From assembly GCA_020348385.1 (NCBI GenBank), contig CP070750.1:2027886-2091885 (forward strand): DNA of 64,000 bases. Reading direction: 5' to 3'. This DNA comes from Candidatus Aminicenantota bacterium (lineage in GTDB: Bacteria; Acidobacteriota; Aminicenantia; Aminicenantales; Aminicenantaceae). The notes beneath the pieces were generated by a model. The model had not been told where the DNA came from and did not search any database. It saw only the letters and a list, made by a program, of their open reading frames with translations. Positions 56,923-64,000 of this stretch are shown in pieces. Positions within the stretch are counted from its first letter, which is position 1; each line of letters starts with the position of its first letter. The position numbers and the translations under genes were made by a program.

Positions 56923-57987
56923 TCAGCCCCCGACTTCAAAATCGATCGTTTTTTTAACCGTCTTTGTCGAAATGTTATCTGTAATTGTGATCGACAACGA
57001 ATAACTCCCAGCCTCCAGGTTTCTCTGCTCTCTTGTTTCGCTTGTTTCGGTGCCTTTGGTCGTTCGGACAAGAACCGTTTTTTTCATCGGCAAAGGCTGA
57101 CTCACAAGAGGAGATTGGTATTTTTGGGGCGTATAATTGATGACGAGCTCCTCACCTTGATACACTTCGTAGTGGACTTCAATATCCGACTGCCCTTGGG
57201 CATTGGCCTGTACACCAAAGATAAAGAAAAAGATGTCCAGGTTTTCCTGAGGAGCAAAAATCCGTTCGAGGTTGGGCTCTATCTGAAGGATAGAATAGGC
57301 GAAAAAATCTTTATGAACTTCGGCTGTTGTCTCGGGAGTGGCGACCTGCTTTATATCCTTAGCAAAAATGATCGGTGTCGTATCGATTATGTCCGTGAAA
57401 GAAAGGGGGTCGGGCAGGGTGACTTCAAGATACTGAGTCCCGATCTTCTGGAAGTCTCGGGAAGTGACCGCCATGGACAGGAGATAATTTCCAGGTGGGA
57501 GGGGATATCCTGTGGTGTATAATCCTTCTTGTTCCGGATCGTAGGAGGCGCTTTCTTCCTCCACCTGAAACGGGATATATATTTCTTTCACCAGCTCGCC
57601 GGGAGTTTGGGTTTCCAGTTTGTTGAACTGAAGAAAGACATAATTCTGTGCAACTAGGTTTGTGGGGGCGGGTTGTTCCTCCTGGGCTTCAGCTTGAGGG
57701 GCCGCGGCGGGTGGCGCGAATCCGAGGTCGATGTTTTTGGCCTTGAAAAAGATGACGGCATGTAGATTCTGCTGACCGGCTGGTAGGAAAATGCTGTGGG
57801 TGATTTGGAAGGGGATATCGGCTCGAACTTCCCGGGATTGTATCCCTGCTTGAAACACAGTCTTGACTTCGGGAGGGATTATGACTGTTGATCTCTGTTC
57901 TTCCTGAGCGAATGAGAGAGGTGCAGAGAATGTACACAGAATGATCCCAGTTATAAGAACGGTGACGCAAAAGCCTTTAAATTTCAT
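56923..57987 (-). CDS. Exported beta-rich protein related to the GWxTD tail
   Basis: A 354-residue protein with a signal peptide (about 1-27, ending SFAQEE). It has a Pro/Ala/Glu-rich stretch near 90-110 and a C-terminal beta sandwich (about 230-354). The tail NLEAGSYSLSITITDN, then KTIDFEV, resembles the tail of the short GWxTD proteins (NPGKYFVDVIL, DIKV). No GWxTD motif itself is present. AGGAGG lies about 5 bp upstream of the ATG. It converges with the Asp-box gene, with 10 bp between stops. Function unknown. Confidence 0.8.
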   Translation of the reverse strand: MKFKGFCVTVLITGIILCTFSAPLSFAQEEQRSTVIIPPEVKTVFQAGIQSREVRADIPFQITHSIFLPAGQQNLHAVIFFKAKNIDLGFAPPAAAPQAEAQEEQPAPTNLVAQNYVFLQFNKLETQTPGELVKEIYIPFQVEEESASYDPEQEGLYTTGYPLPPGNYLLSMAVTSRDFQKIGTQYLEVTLPDPLSFTDIIDTTPIIFAKDIKQVATPETTAEVHKDFFAYSILQIEPNLERIFAPQENLDIFFFIFGVQANAQGQSDIEVHYEVYQGEELVINYTPQKYQSPLVSQPLPMKKTVLVRTTKGTETSETREQRNLEAGSYSLSITITDNISTKTVKKTIDFEVGG

Positions 57988-58207
57988 GTTTCCTCCTCGA
58001 GATCAACCGTTTGGTTTTCTCTTCTTTTGGTTAGTGCTCCTTCAATGGTGGCTATAGTCTGTTTCAATTCAATACTATAACAAAACTCAAGATTTATTTC
58101 TACATAAATTCTAGGTAAAATATCTTGATTGTACCCATTTGTTTAGTCGGTTGGATTTATCGATTTCTGCAATACGTAAGAACATAAGTTTGAGGCTGAG
58201 AGGATTG

Positions 58208-59212
58208 TTAGCGCCGTTGGTATTTGTTGACCGCGTTCTGGTGTTCACGAAAGGTCTGGCTGAAATGATGACTCCCGTCATTTTTCGAGACAAAATACAG
58301 AAATTTTTCGTCTGCAGGATATAGGGCAGCTTCGAGAGAATCTCTCCCGGGATTGGCGATGGGGCCTGGCGGCAAACCAGAATAGAGATAGGTGTTGAAA
58401 GGAGAATCGTACTTGAGGTCCTTGGTGCGCAAGCGATCTTTGAACCTGTCTTCGAGTTTGAGAACGTAGATAATCGTGGGGTCACAATCTAATTTCATGT
58501 CTATTCTCAAGCGATTGTGAAAAACAGCCGAGATGATCTTTTTTTCTTCACGAAGGGAAGTTTCCTTTTCTATCAGAGAGGCCAACGTCACGATATCACG
58601 GATGGACATTTCCATCTCTGCGGCCCGTTCCATCCATTCTTGGGAAAAGACTTTTGTGAACTGGAATATCATGGCCGCGACAATTTTTTCTGAAGGGGTT
58701 CCTTTTGCAAAGCGATAGGTTTCTGGAAAAAGATACCCCTCGAGGTTTGGGGCATCCGTGTCTAAGGAATATATCAGGGATGTTTCCCCAGCATCTCTCA
58801 GAAAATCCTTTTTTGCTGCAAAACCTTCCGATTCTAAAAGCTGGGCTATTTCCTTGATGATCAACCCCTCGGGTATCGTGATAGAATGGAGATACACGCT
58901 TCCTTCGGACAGGACCTGAAGAATATTCTTGGGTGAATCGGGGATCGCGATGACATACTCCCCTGCTTTCAGGCTTTGACTGGAGAAGAAGATCCTGTAT
59001 CCTAAGAGGAATGGCCATGTTTTTTTTATAATCCCGTTTTTTTTCAGATTGAGAGCGATTTCTTTTGCGGACTGTCCCTTTTCCACCTCAAAAACGACGG
59101 AGTTCGGCTGTGTATCCAGCCGATGGTAAAATTCCGAGGAAAACCATGTGATGAAGAGGAGCAGCAGCAATGCAGCCGATATCAGGACGAATCTGACTAT
59201 TTTAACCAACAT
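58208..59212 (-). CDS. mltG: Endolytic murein transglycosylase MltG
   Basis: A 334-residue single-pass membrane enzyme (anchor about 6-25) that cuts nascent glycan strands and so sets their length. A LysM-like region is at about 38-115, and the YceG catalytic domain runs from about 115. The catalytic Glu is Glu215 in ASLIEKET. LEGYLFPETY, FHNRL and SGLPPGPIANPG are further signatures. AGGA lies 5 bp before the ATG. The start lies 1 bp after the ruvX stop, and the three genes ddl, ruvX and mltG form one operon. Confidence 0.95.
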   Translation of the reverse strand: MLVKIVRFVLISAALLLLLFITWFSSEFYHRLDTQPNSVVFEVEKGQSAKEIALNLKKNGIIKKTWPFLLGYRIFFSSQSLKAGEYVIAIPDSPKNILQVLSEGSVYLHSITIPEGLIIKEIAQLLESEGFAAKKDFLRDAGETSLIYSLDTDAPNLEGYLFPETYRFAKGTPSEKIVAAMIFQFTKVFSQEWMERAAEMEMSIRDIVTLASLIEKETSLREEKKIISAVFHNRLRIDMKLDCDPTIIYVLKLEDRFKDRLRTKDLKYDSPFNTYLYSGLPPGPIANPGRDSLEAALYPADEKFLYFVSKNDGSHHFSQTFREHQNAVNKYQRR

Positions 59213-59213
59213 T

Positions 59214-59630
59214 CTATCCTGCTCTTTTGCTCTCCAAATATGTGGACAGAATGATCACAGCTGAGACCTGATCCTCGATGTTTTTTTTGGCCTTCGGGGA
59301 GATTTTTTGTTGGCTGAGGATTTTGCTTGCCTGTTTGGTCGTCAAACGTTCATCCCAGAAATTCACCGGAAGACCTAGAATTTGCTCTAACCAGCGCGCA
59401 AATTCCTGCGTTTTTTCAGCTCTGGTTCCGGAACTTCCATCCATCCTCAGGGGCAAGCCAACGATGACTTCTTTGATCTCATATTCCGAGACCACGCGTT
59501 TGAAATAGGCCGCGTCCTCTTTTTCGGTTTTTCGCCGATAACTTATCAGAGGTTGTGCCGTGATTCCCAGCTGGTCACTTATGGCCAAACCGATCTTTCG
59601 ATCTCCGTAATCTATCCCCAAAATTCTCAA
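59214..59630 (-). CDS. ruvX: Holliday junction resolvase-like RuvX (YqgF)
   Basis: A 138-residue RNase H-fold protein. Motifs are LGIDYGDRKIGLAISD at the N-terminus, VGLPLRMDGSSGTRAEKTQEF, and DERLTTKQASKIL, with a final Asp near 126 (IEDQVSAVIIL). YqgF proteins resolve or process pre-16S rRNA 5' ends. The start overlaps the stop of ddl (ATGA), so it is translationally coupled. It is the middle gene of a ddl-ruvX-mltG operon. Confidence 0.94.
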   Translation of the reverse strand: MRILGIDYGDRKIGLAISDQLGITAQPLISYRRKTEKEDAAYFKRVVSEYEIKEVIVGLPLRMDGSSGTRAEKTQEFARWLEQILGLPVNFWDERLTTKQASKILSQQKISPKAKKNIEDQVSAVIILSTYLESKRAG

Positions 59631-60694
59631 GGCTTGAGTGCGGCTCCTTCTCTTTTTTTGTTTTTGTGCTGTTCGAACCCGAGATCGATCAATTTATCCA
59701 GAAGCAGAGGATAGGAAAGACCGCTCAACTCCCACAGTTTAGGGTACATGCTGATTTCTGTGAATCCAGGAATAGTGTTGATTTCGTTCAGGAATAGCTT
59801 TTGTGTTTCTTCTTCGAGAAAAAAATCCACCCGGGCCATACCCGAACAGCCGATTGCTCGAAAAGCTGCGATGGCCAAGTGTTGGACTTTTTCGGTAACA
59901 TCCTGAGGCAATTCCACCGGGATTTTGAAGGACGTTTTGCCATCTATATATTTGTCCTTGTAGTCATAAAAATCCCTGTAAGGAATGATTTCGCCGGGAA
60001 GCGAGGCCTCGGGGTTGGAGTTTCCCAGTACACTGCATTCGATTTCCCGTCCCTGGATGCCCTGTTCGAGCAATATTTTGGAATCATACTGGAAGGCGGT
60101 TTGAAAGGCGGACTGGATCTGTTTGCCTGAAATGACTTTGGTGATCCCCACGCTTGATCCCATATTGGCCGGCTTGACAAAAAAGGGAAAAGAGAAATCC
60201 CTGTGTATCTGATCAAGAATTTCGGTGGATTTCTCCTTCCAAAGAAACTCTGTGAGAACCAAGTGTTTGACTACTGGTAAGCCCTTTTCCTGAAAAAGAC
60301 TCTTGGCTACTGCCTTATCCATCCCCATTGCAGAGGCAAGAACCGTAGCTCCCACATACGGGACATCGGCCATTTCAAAAAGACCTTGGATGGTGCCATC
60401 TTCCCCGTTGGGACCATGGAGGATAGGAAAATAAATGTCCGCATCGATAGGGGATAAGGAAGATCTATTTCCCCAGGGCAAAAAGGTTAAAAACGGGCCT
60501 TTTTCCAATTCGGCCTGCGGAAGGAATGGCGATTCTACGACCCGCCAAAATCCCCGTTTATTGATGTAGATGCAGGAAGGAGCATATTTCTGTTTATCCA
60601 AGTTTTTGTGAATCGAACCGGCAGAAATGATGGATACTTCGTGTTCTGCTGAACGGCCACCAAAAAGAAGAGCCACAATACGTTTTTGTGCCAT
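59627..60694 (-). CDS. ddl: D-alanine--D-alanine ligase
   Basis: A 355-residue ATP-grasp enzyme that makes the D-Ala-D-Ala dipeptide for peptidoglycan. It begins KRIVALLFGGRSAEHEVSIISA, with PILHGPNGEDGTIQGLFE, a substrate loop SSVGITKV and the metal-binding LNEINTIPGFTEISMYP. It is a D-Ala-D-Ala type; no vancomycin-resistance signature is apparent. The promoter is at 60718-60746. It overlaps the ruvX start by 4 bp. Confidence 0.96.
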   Translation of the reverse strand: MAQKRIVALLFGGRSAEHEVSIISAGSIHKNLDKQKYAPSCIYINKRGFWRVVESPFLPQAELEKGPFLTFLPWGNRSSLSPIDADIYFPILHGPNGEDGTIQGLFEMADVPYVGATVLASAMGMDKAVAKSLFQEKGLPVVKHLVLTEFLWKEKSTEILDQIHRDFSFPFFVKPANMGSSVGITKVISGKQIQSAFQTAFQYDSKILLEQGIQGREIECSVLGNSNPEASLPGEIIPYRDFYDYKDKYIDGKTSFKIPVELPQDVTEKVQHLAIAAFRAIGCSGMARVDFFLEEETQKLFLNEINTIPGFTEISMYPKLWELSGLSYPLLLDKLIDLGFEQHKNKKREGAALKP

Positions 60695-60717
60695 TCTGAA
60701 TTCTTCCGTACGGGCTC

Positions 60718-60746
60718 ATTGTATCGGAATCGGCCGATCTTGTCTA
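60718..60746 (-). promoter_or_regulatory. Promoter of ddl-ruvX-mltG
   Basis: On the minus strand TAGACA (60746-60741), a 17-bp spacer and TACAAT (60723-60718), 5 of 6 matches each. It overlaps the end of the four-helix-bundle gene and lies 24 nt before the ddl ATG. Confidence 0.65.
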
Positions 60747-61142
60747 TTTGTGACCTTCCTGCTGCTTTCGGATGGCACGTATCAATCCTCCAAGCATTGC
60801 CGAAATGCGGTTGATTTTGTCTTCAAAATCCAGAAAATCTCCTTCAGACAGGTATCCGATTTCTCTGGATATCACAAGTTGGGTGCGGAGCTCAGCGGCG
60901 GAAGCTTTGGCGGCCCATAAAAATTTGATGAACTCAGTAGCACTGCCCCGTTCCTTTCCGCAAGCGATTTGTGAAGCAATGGCAATGGCTGATTTCCTCA
61001 GTTGATCGCGCAATGTGAAGTCATGGTTGAGGTTCCCTTCTGTGGAAAAATGATACATGTCAACGGCAAGTTTTTTCGCCTGTTGCCAACATTCTAGGTT
61101 TTCCAGATAGGAATATGGTTGTTTGTCCGGTGATTGTGACAT
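60744..61142 (-). CDS. Four-helix bundle protein (S23 / 23S rRNA intervening-sequence type)
   Basis: A 132-residue all-helical protein. Helices include YLENLECWQQAKKLAVDMYHFS, LRDQLRKSAIAIASQIACGKER and AAKASAAELRTQLVISREIGY, with the conserved ATEFIKFLWAAKASAAELRTQL-type stretch of the S23 family. Such proteins are found next to intervening sequences in 23S rRNA or as accessory proteins in diversity-generating elements, but neither is in this window. The start at 61142 is supported by GGAGG 5 bp upstream; longer starts have no family match. Function unknown. Confidence 0.8.
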   Translation of the reverse strand: MSQSPDKQPYSYLENLECWQQAKKLAVDMYHFSTEGNLNHDFTLRDQLRKSAIAIASQIACGKERGSATEFIKFLWAAKASAAELRTQLVISREIGYLSEGDFLDFEDKINRISAMLGGLIRAIRKQQEGHK

Positions 61143-61428
61143 TTTGGCCTCCATGTATATAGACGCTGTTGGTGGGCAGGAAATATCACTTCCCCGAAAT
61201 TTTTGTATCGGGAATTTGTGTTCAATAAATTCTTTTCCTATTCGACTCAAAAGAGTGAGAGAATGGAGTGGATCTGCGCGTCTCTTATTAGGAAAAAAAC
61301 TGAGGCTGTTGACAGGACAGTATGCGGTGAATATAATAGGGACAAAATTTTGGACCAAAGAGTGAGAGTCTTATCTCGAATTTTTTCCTTGGAGGAATGG
61401 TTCCATCTGGGTAATAAAGGAGGCTGGG

Positions 61429-62652
61429 ATGAATAACAAAAAATGCGTATTTATCATCATCGGAGTTTTTGTCTTATTCTGCATGGGGGTTCAGGCCGAG
61501 ACTAAAAAACTCAAGGATATCGGCCGTTACAAACTGGTGAACATCCAGAAAGAAATGCCGACTGAAGAAATTTTCCAGACCTTGGTGGATAAATTTTCCG
61601 CCGATATCCAAAATGGATTTAACATAGCCGGATACGGCAATCTGTCCGTTTCCTTTATCGATCAGGTAAAGCAATCTGCCTATACGGAAAAAGAATTAGC
61701 GGTCGGAGACAAAATGGTATGGATGCTGTTCCGCTCAGGAGGCAAAGTTAAAGTAGTCCACGATCTGGAATGGGCGGGAAATAATCCATTGTCGGTCTAT
61801 TCCTTTACTGTCGTTAACGGGGGTAAGAATTATGAATTTATCATGCCCAAAGCCTGCGGAAACATTTCGCTTCAGAGAGTGGAAATGGCTTCCCCTGACG
61901 TTGCTGGAGAATTAGAGTATGCCGAAACACCAGAACAAGAGCAAGAAGCCCAGGATGAATATGACGTTGAAAAAGCTAAGATATTCCAGGAGATATACGA
62001 TCTTCTTAACGAGACAGATCTGTATTGCTCCTTTTTTATCTTGGATGAAGGTGAACCGGATACAAAGATATTCGGAGCCGAAAGGGCTTACGAAAGGGTT
62101 CAATTCAACAACGGAGATATTGTTTACATCAACAAGGGGCGCAATGATGGGATCGAGGAAGGGCAGATGTTTACCGTACTGGAAGTGGGCGAGCCGATTC
62201 CCGGTTATGGTCCCCTTGTCCACCAGCGGGGAAGAGTGCGTGTCGTAGCTCTAGAGGAAAATGCATCTTCTGCCCGTGTCGAAAAAGCGTGTGGTCCGGT
62301 TATGATCGGAAACTACCTGGTCCCCTTCGAAGAAAAAGAGGGACGGATGGGAAAGGACTTGGGTTATGATGTGCCCCCGTATGAAACCGACGGCCTGAAG
62401 GGAAAGATCCTTTATCTGAAAGATGATTTTATTCAGGCAGGAAGCGGAGCCTGGGGGCTTTTGAACTTGGGCGAGGTCGATGGTATTCAGCTGGGGCAGC
62501 AGCTTGTTGTCTACAGAAAACTTTACGAAGGAACGCCTCTTTTTGTGTTCGGGAATATGGTCGTCATCGACACGCAGAAGACAAGTTGTACGGTGAAGAT
62601 ACTTTCCTGTAAGGATGCTCTGCTGATTGGAGATTTGGTCCAAACTAGATAG
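61429..62652 (+). CDS. Exported protein with two FlgT-like C-terminal repeats
   Basis: A 407-residue exported protein: signal about 1-24. An N-terminal domain (about 25-150) is followed by a charged Glu-rich helix near 163-185. Two related repeats of the FlgT C-terminal type follow: one at about 228-300 (GDIVYINKGRNDGIEEGQMFTVLEVG) and one at about 340-407 (LGEVDGIQLGQQLVVYRKL), each ending in an IGDLV or IGNYLV element. AGGAGG lies about 8 bp upstream of the ATG. It has no flagellar neighbours. The function is unknown; binding in the envelope is likely. Confidence 0.8.
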   Translation: MNNKKCVFIIIGVFVLFCMGVQAETKKLKDIGRYKLVNIQKEMPTEEIFQTLVDKFSADIQNGFNIAGYGNLSVSFIDQVKQSAYTEKELAVGDKMVWMLFRSGGKVKVVHDLEWAGNNPLSVYSFTVVNGGKNYEFIMPKACGNISLQRVEMASPDVAGELEYAETPEQEQEAQDEYDVEKAKIFQEIYDLLNETDLYCSFFILDEGEPDTKIFGAERAYERVQFNNGDIVYINKGRNDGIEEGQMFTVLEVGEPIPGYGPLVHQRGRVRVVALEENASSARVEKACGPVMIGNYLVPFEEKEGRMGKDLGYDVPPYETDGLKGKILYLKDDFIQAGSGAWGLLNLGEVDGIQLGQQLVVYRKLYEGTPLFVFGNMVVIDTQKTSCTVKILSCKDALLIGDLVQTR

Positions 62653-62686
62653 ATAGTATCAGATCCCCTTTCCTAGCTCTCCTTTA

Positions 62687-62715
62687 TTGACAGAGTGCAC
62701 CATTTCTGGTAGTTT
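62687..62715 (+). promoter_or_regulatory. Promoter of tRNA-Gly
   Basis: TTGACA (62687-62692), a 17-bp spacer and TAGTTT (62710-62715) with an upstream TGG (extended -10). The tRNA begins about 26 nt downstream of the expected start. Confidence 0.5.
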
Positions 62716-62747
62716 AATCCCAGGGCTTTTGTTAAATGCCTCAGAGA

Positions 62748-62822
62748 GCGGGCGTAGTTCAGTGGTAGAACGTCTGCTTGCCAAGCAGAAGGTCGTGGGT
62801 TCAAGTCCCATCGTCCGCTCCA
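62748..62822 (+). tRNA. tRNA-Gly (anticodon GCC)
   Basis: A full cloverleaf: acceptor stem GCGGGCG with CGTCCGC (one G-U pair), anticodon stem TCTGC/GCAGA with loop TTGCCAA, and GCC anticodon at 62780-62782. The T arm carries GGTTCAAGTCC. The CCA end is encoded (62820-62822). It reads codons GGC and GGU. Confidence 0.97.
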
Positions 62823-62894
62823 GGCTTTCTCCCCTATTTTTCAATGAATTCCTCTTGAGTACATTTAGCTAGAACATGTGATTTTCAAGCTCTA

Positions 62895-62912
62895 TTTGCC
62901 ATAAATGGCAAA
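62895..62912 (+). repeat. Perfect 18-bp palindrome after tRNA-Gly
   Basis: TTTGCCAT and ATGGCAAA flank a 2-bp centre. A further half-site GGCAAA lies at 62917-62922. No T-run follows, so it is not a terminator. It may be an operator or a scar of insertion next to the tRNA. Confidence 0.5.
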
Positions 62913-62963
62913 TGAGCGGCAAATGTGGTTTGGGTAGTCAAACCATCTGTATTTAGCCCGTGA

Positions 62964-63248
62964 TTTCGGCTACTGTACAGCTTATTTGGTACACGGGTCG
63001 AACAATATGTCGATTCTGTAACGTATCTCCCTTATAAACATGCCCAAGCAGAAGCAGTAATGGGTTCTTTGATAGAAACAGAAACTTTTTATTCTGACTG
63101 GAAAAAAGTCGATGGCGAGATGGTTGCTTTTGTAAAGAGACTTATTAAGGGTAAGGAAATCATGAGAATAACTCTTACAAATGTAAAATTTAATGTGGGT
63201 CTCAATGATTCTCTATTCCAAATGAAGAGGAATCCCGCCCCATTTTGA
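62964..63248 (+). pseudogene. Remnant of an outer-membrane lipoprotein-sorting (LolA-like) gene
   Basis: The frame is open from 62964 to the TGA at 63246 but only encodes the last 90 or so residues of the family. The translation includes EQYVDSVTYLPYKHAQAE, then ETFYSDWKKVDGEMVAFVK, ITLTNVKFNVGLNDSLFQMK. This matches the C-terminal end of outer membrane lipoprotein-sorting proteins (a Tyr-x-Asp/Tyr-Arg-Lys-Val-Asp-Gly stretch and a final Asn-x-x-Leu-Asn/Asp-Asp-Ser-Leu-Phe). There is no signal peptide or N-terminal part, and no matching sequence in the other frames upstream. It is therefore a broken copy, next to tRNA-Gly. A functional short ORF starting at 63060 is unlikely. Confidence 0.65.
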
Positions 63249-63730
63249 AGTATTCGCTTTTTTTCTGAGTTTTGGGAATCGGAGTCATTAAATACCAAGA
63301 ATATTGAAAAGACTAACAGTGTCGCGTAACTTGCATTATGTCAACTCTTTTCCCCAAGAAGCCCACTTCTCTTGTAAAACGGGAAATTATTAGAAAATTA
63401 CCCTCAGAATAAGCCCTTTTTTGACCATTCCCAGGTAAAAAACAGCCCAAAAATAGGGCTCATATCCCACTCAGTGGAGCCCCGGCTCTTTAATAATTTA
63501 ACAATTAGTGAGAAAAACTGCCTATCCTGAACGTCTAATGAGAGGTTGCAAGTGGTTTTCTTTACTTTCTTAAAAGAAGCATCATTTTAAAAGAATGCGG
63601 GAAGCCAGGATCATTCAGATCCTGAGCCCTCCCACTGCCTCTAATTCCGTTGACTCCCAAGGGATTGACAGAAGCCCCCTATCGCCCTATCTTTAAAGGG
63701 CGGAATTACTACAATCGGGGGGAGTAAATC

Positions 63731-63769
63731 TTAACAAACTCTTTACAACTTCTTAACAGCTCTCTGACA
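63731..63769 (+). promoter_or_regulatory. Pho-type box: four hexamers at 11-bp spacing
   Basis: TTAACA (63731), TTTACA (63742), TTAACA (63753) and CTGACA (63764) are spaced by exactly 5 bp, giving an 11-bp period. This is the layout of PhoP/PhoB-type response-regulator boxes. The last unit also fits a -35; GATTAT at 63787-63792, 17 bp later, is a possible -10. Confidence 0.6.
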
Positions 63770-63825
63770 ACTTCTCTCTCGGTTTGGATTATTTTATTAA
63801 GTGATGAATGAGCAGGAGGCTTGAG

Positions 63826-64000
63826 ATGAAGAAGCCAATTTCTGTAGTTTTGGTATTCTCGATTTTGTTACTTTCGGGGAATCTATTTGCAAATGAGCAG
63901 GCATATGAGTTTAGTCTAGCAATAAAGAAAGCAGAATTACCTAAATTGGATTTGCTTTCCTTTACATTAAAAAGGGATTTTCTTTTCTCATTAGAACAGA
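63826..64000 (+). CDS. Exported protein, N-terminal part (gene runs off the window)
   Basis: 58 codons are visible, starting at ATG 63826 with AGGAGG 6 bp upstream. The protein begins MKKPISVVLVFSILLLSG, a clear signal peptide ending near NLFANEQ; the rest is too short to classify. It is the gene behind the four-hexamer box at 63731-63769, so phosphate-linked expression is possible. The 63249-63730 stretch before it holds no gene I can support; a short hairpin (AGCCC with GGGCT near 63434) lacks a T-run. Confidence 0.8.
   Translation, partial: MKKPISVVLVFSILLLSGNLFANEQAYEFSLAIKKAELPKLDLLSFTLKRDFLFSLEQ

Noticed and set aside
60744..61142. Accessory protein of a diversity-generating retroelement
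   Set aside because: No reverse transcriptase, template repeat or variable repeat was seen in the neighbourhood.
63060..63248. 62-codon gene starting at ATG 63060
   Set aside because: Family similarity continues upstream of the ATG to 62964, so this is part of a broken LolA-like gene and not a new small gene.

Overview
This window looks like a piece of a diderm, AT-leaning bacterial chromosome. The best taxonomic guess from gene content alone is Candidatus Aminicenantes (OP8) or a near relative of Acidobacteriota. The clues are several GWxTD-domain proteins, sulfatase-like proteins carrying TPR tails, a TonB-dependent receptor with an N-terminal carboxypeptidase-regulatory-like domain, a DUF5916 protein, and a 10-Asp-box secreted protein, next to LptF/LptG, CIRCE-controlled groESL and classical housekeeping genes. 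This placement is inference; no rRNA gene is present.

Layout. 1-1142: the tail of a DUF5916 outer-membrane/secreted protein. 1145-6753: a small unknown gene, then mfd followed by two SurA/PpiC-type peptidyl-prolyl isomerases. 6754-11476 (minus strand): an envelope cluster in the order envC, S41 peptidase homologue, YibQ-type polysaccharide deacetylase homologue, a one-TM unknown protein and a pyruvoyl-dependent arginine decarboxylase. The EnvC LytM domain is degenerate, as is normal for EnvC, but the S41 protein has also lost its catalytic Ser and Lys. 11601-17107 (minus): a YbhN-type membrane protein and three sodium-coupled amino acid transporters, one of them an alanine symporter fused to a secreted beta domain. 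17241-25964: FprA flavoprotein, Tat-exported DUF362 protein, MFS transporter, PflX-type radical SAM protein, PgeF, PurC, PHP protein and CvpA. 25948-30802: a Fis-type regulator, groES-groEL behind a tandem CIRCE/promoter, then a fused LptF-LptG permease. 30899-34871 (minus): bifunctional-nuclease family protein, CLC channel/antiporter with CBS and TrkA-C domains, and endonuclease Q.

35156-52195 is the most distinctive part: about 17 kb on one strand. It holds two copies of a short GWxTD + long GWxTD-TPR pair, three sulfatase-like/TPR proteins, one TonB-dependent receptor and one carboxypeptidase-regulatory/TPR protein. A strong terminator separates the receptor from the operon that follows it. 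The genes from 41495 to 52195 are nearly all spaced by a few bases or joined by ATGA stop/start overlaps. All three sulfatase-like proteins have Thr where sulfatases carry the Cys/Ser that becomes formylglycine, so they are more likely phospho-transferases or hydrolases than sulfatases. I regard this cluster as the best candidate for an undescribed envelope system.

52285-57987: a secreted M24 peptidase, a 10-Asp-box secreted protein and a secreted protein whose tail resembles that of the short GWxTD proteins. 58208-61142 (minus): mltG, ruvX, ddl and a four-helix-bundle protein. 61429-64000: a secreted protein with two FlgT-like repeats, tRNA-Gly(GCC), a broken outer-membrane lipoprotein-sorting gene, and the start of a secreted protein behind a four-repeat, 11-bp-spaced Pho-type box. 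Several genes lack a Shine-Dalgarno sequence and instead have a -10 hexamer 7 to 9 nt before the start codon, which suggests leaderless transcripts.
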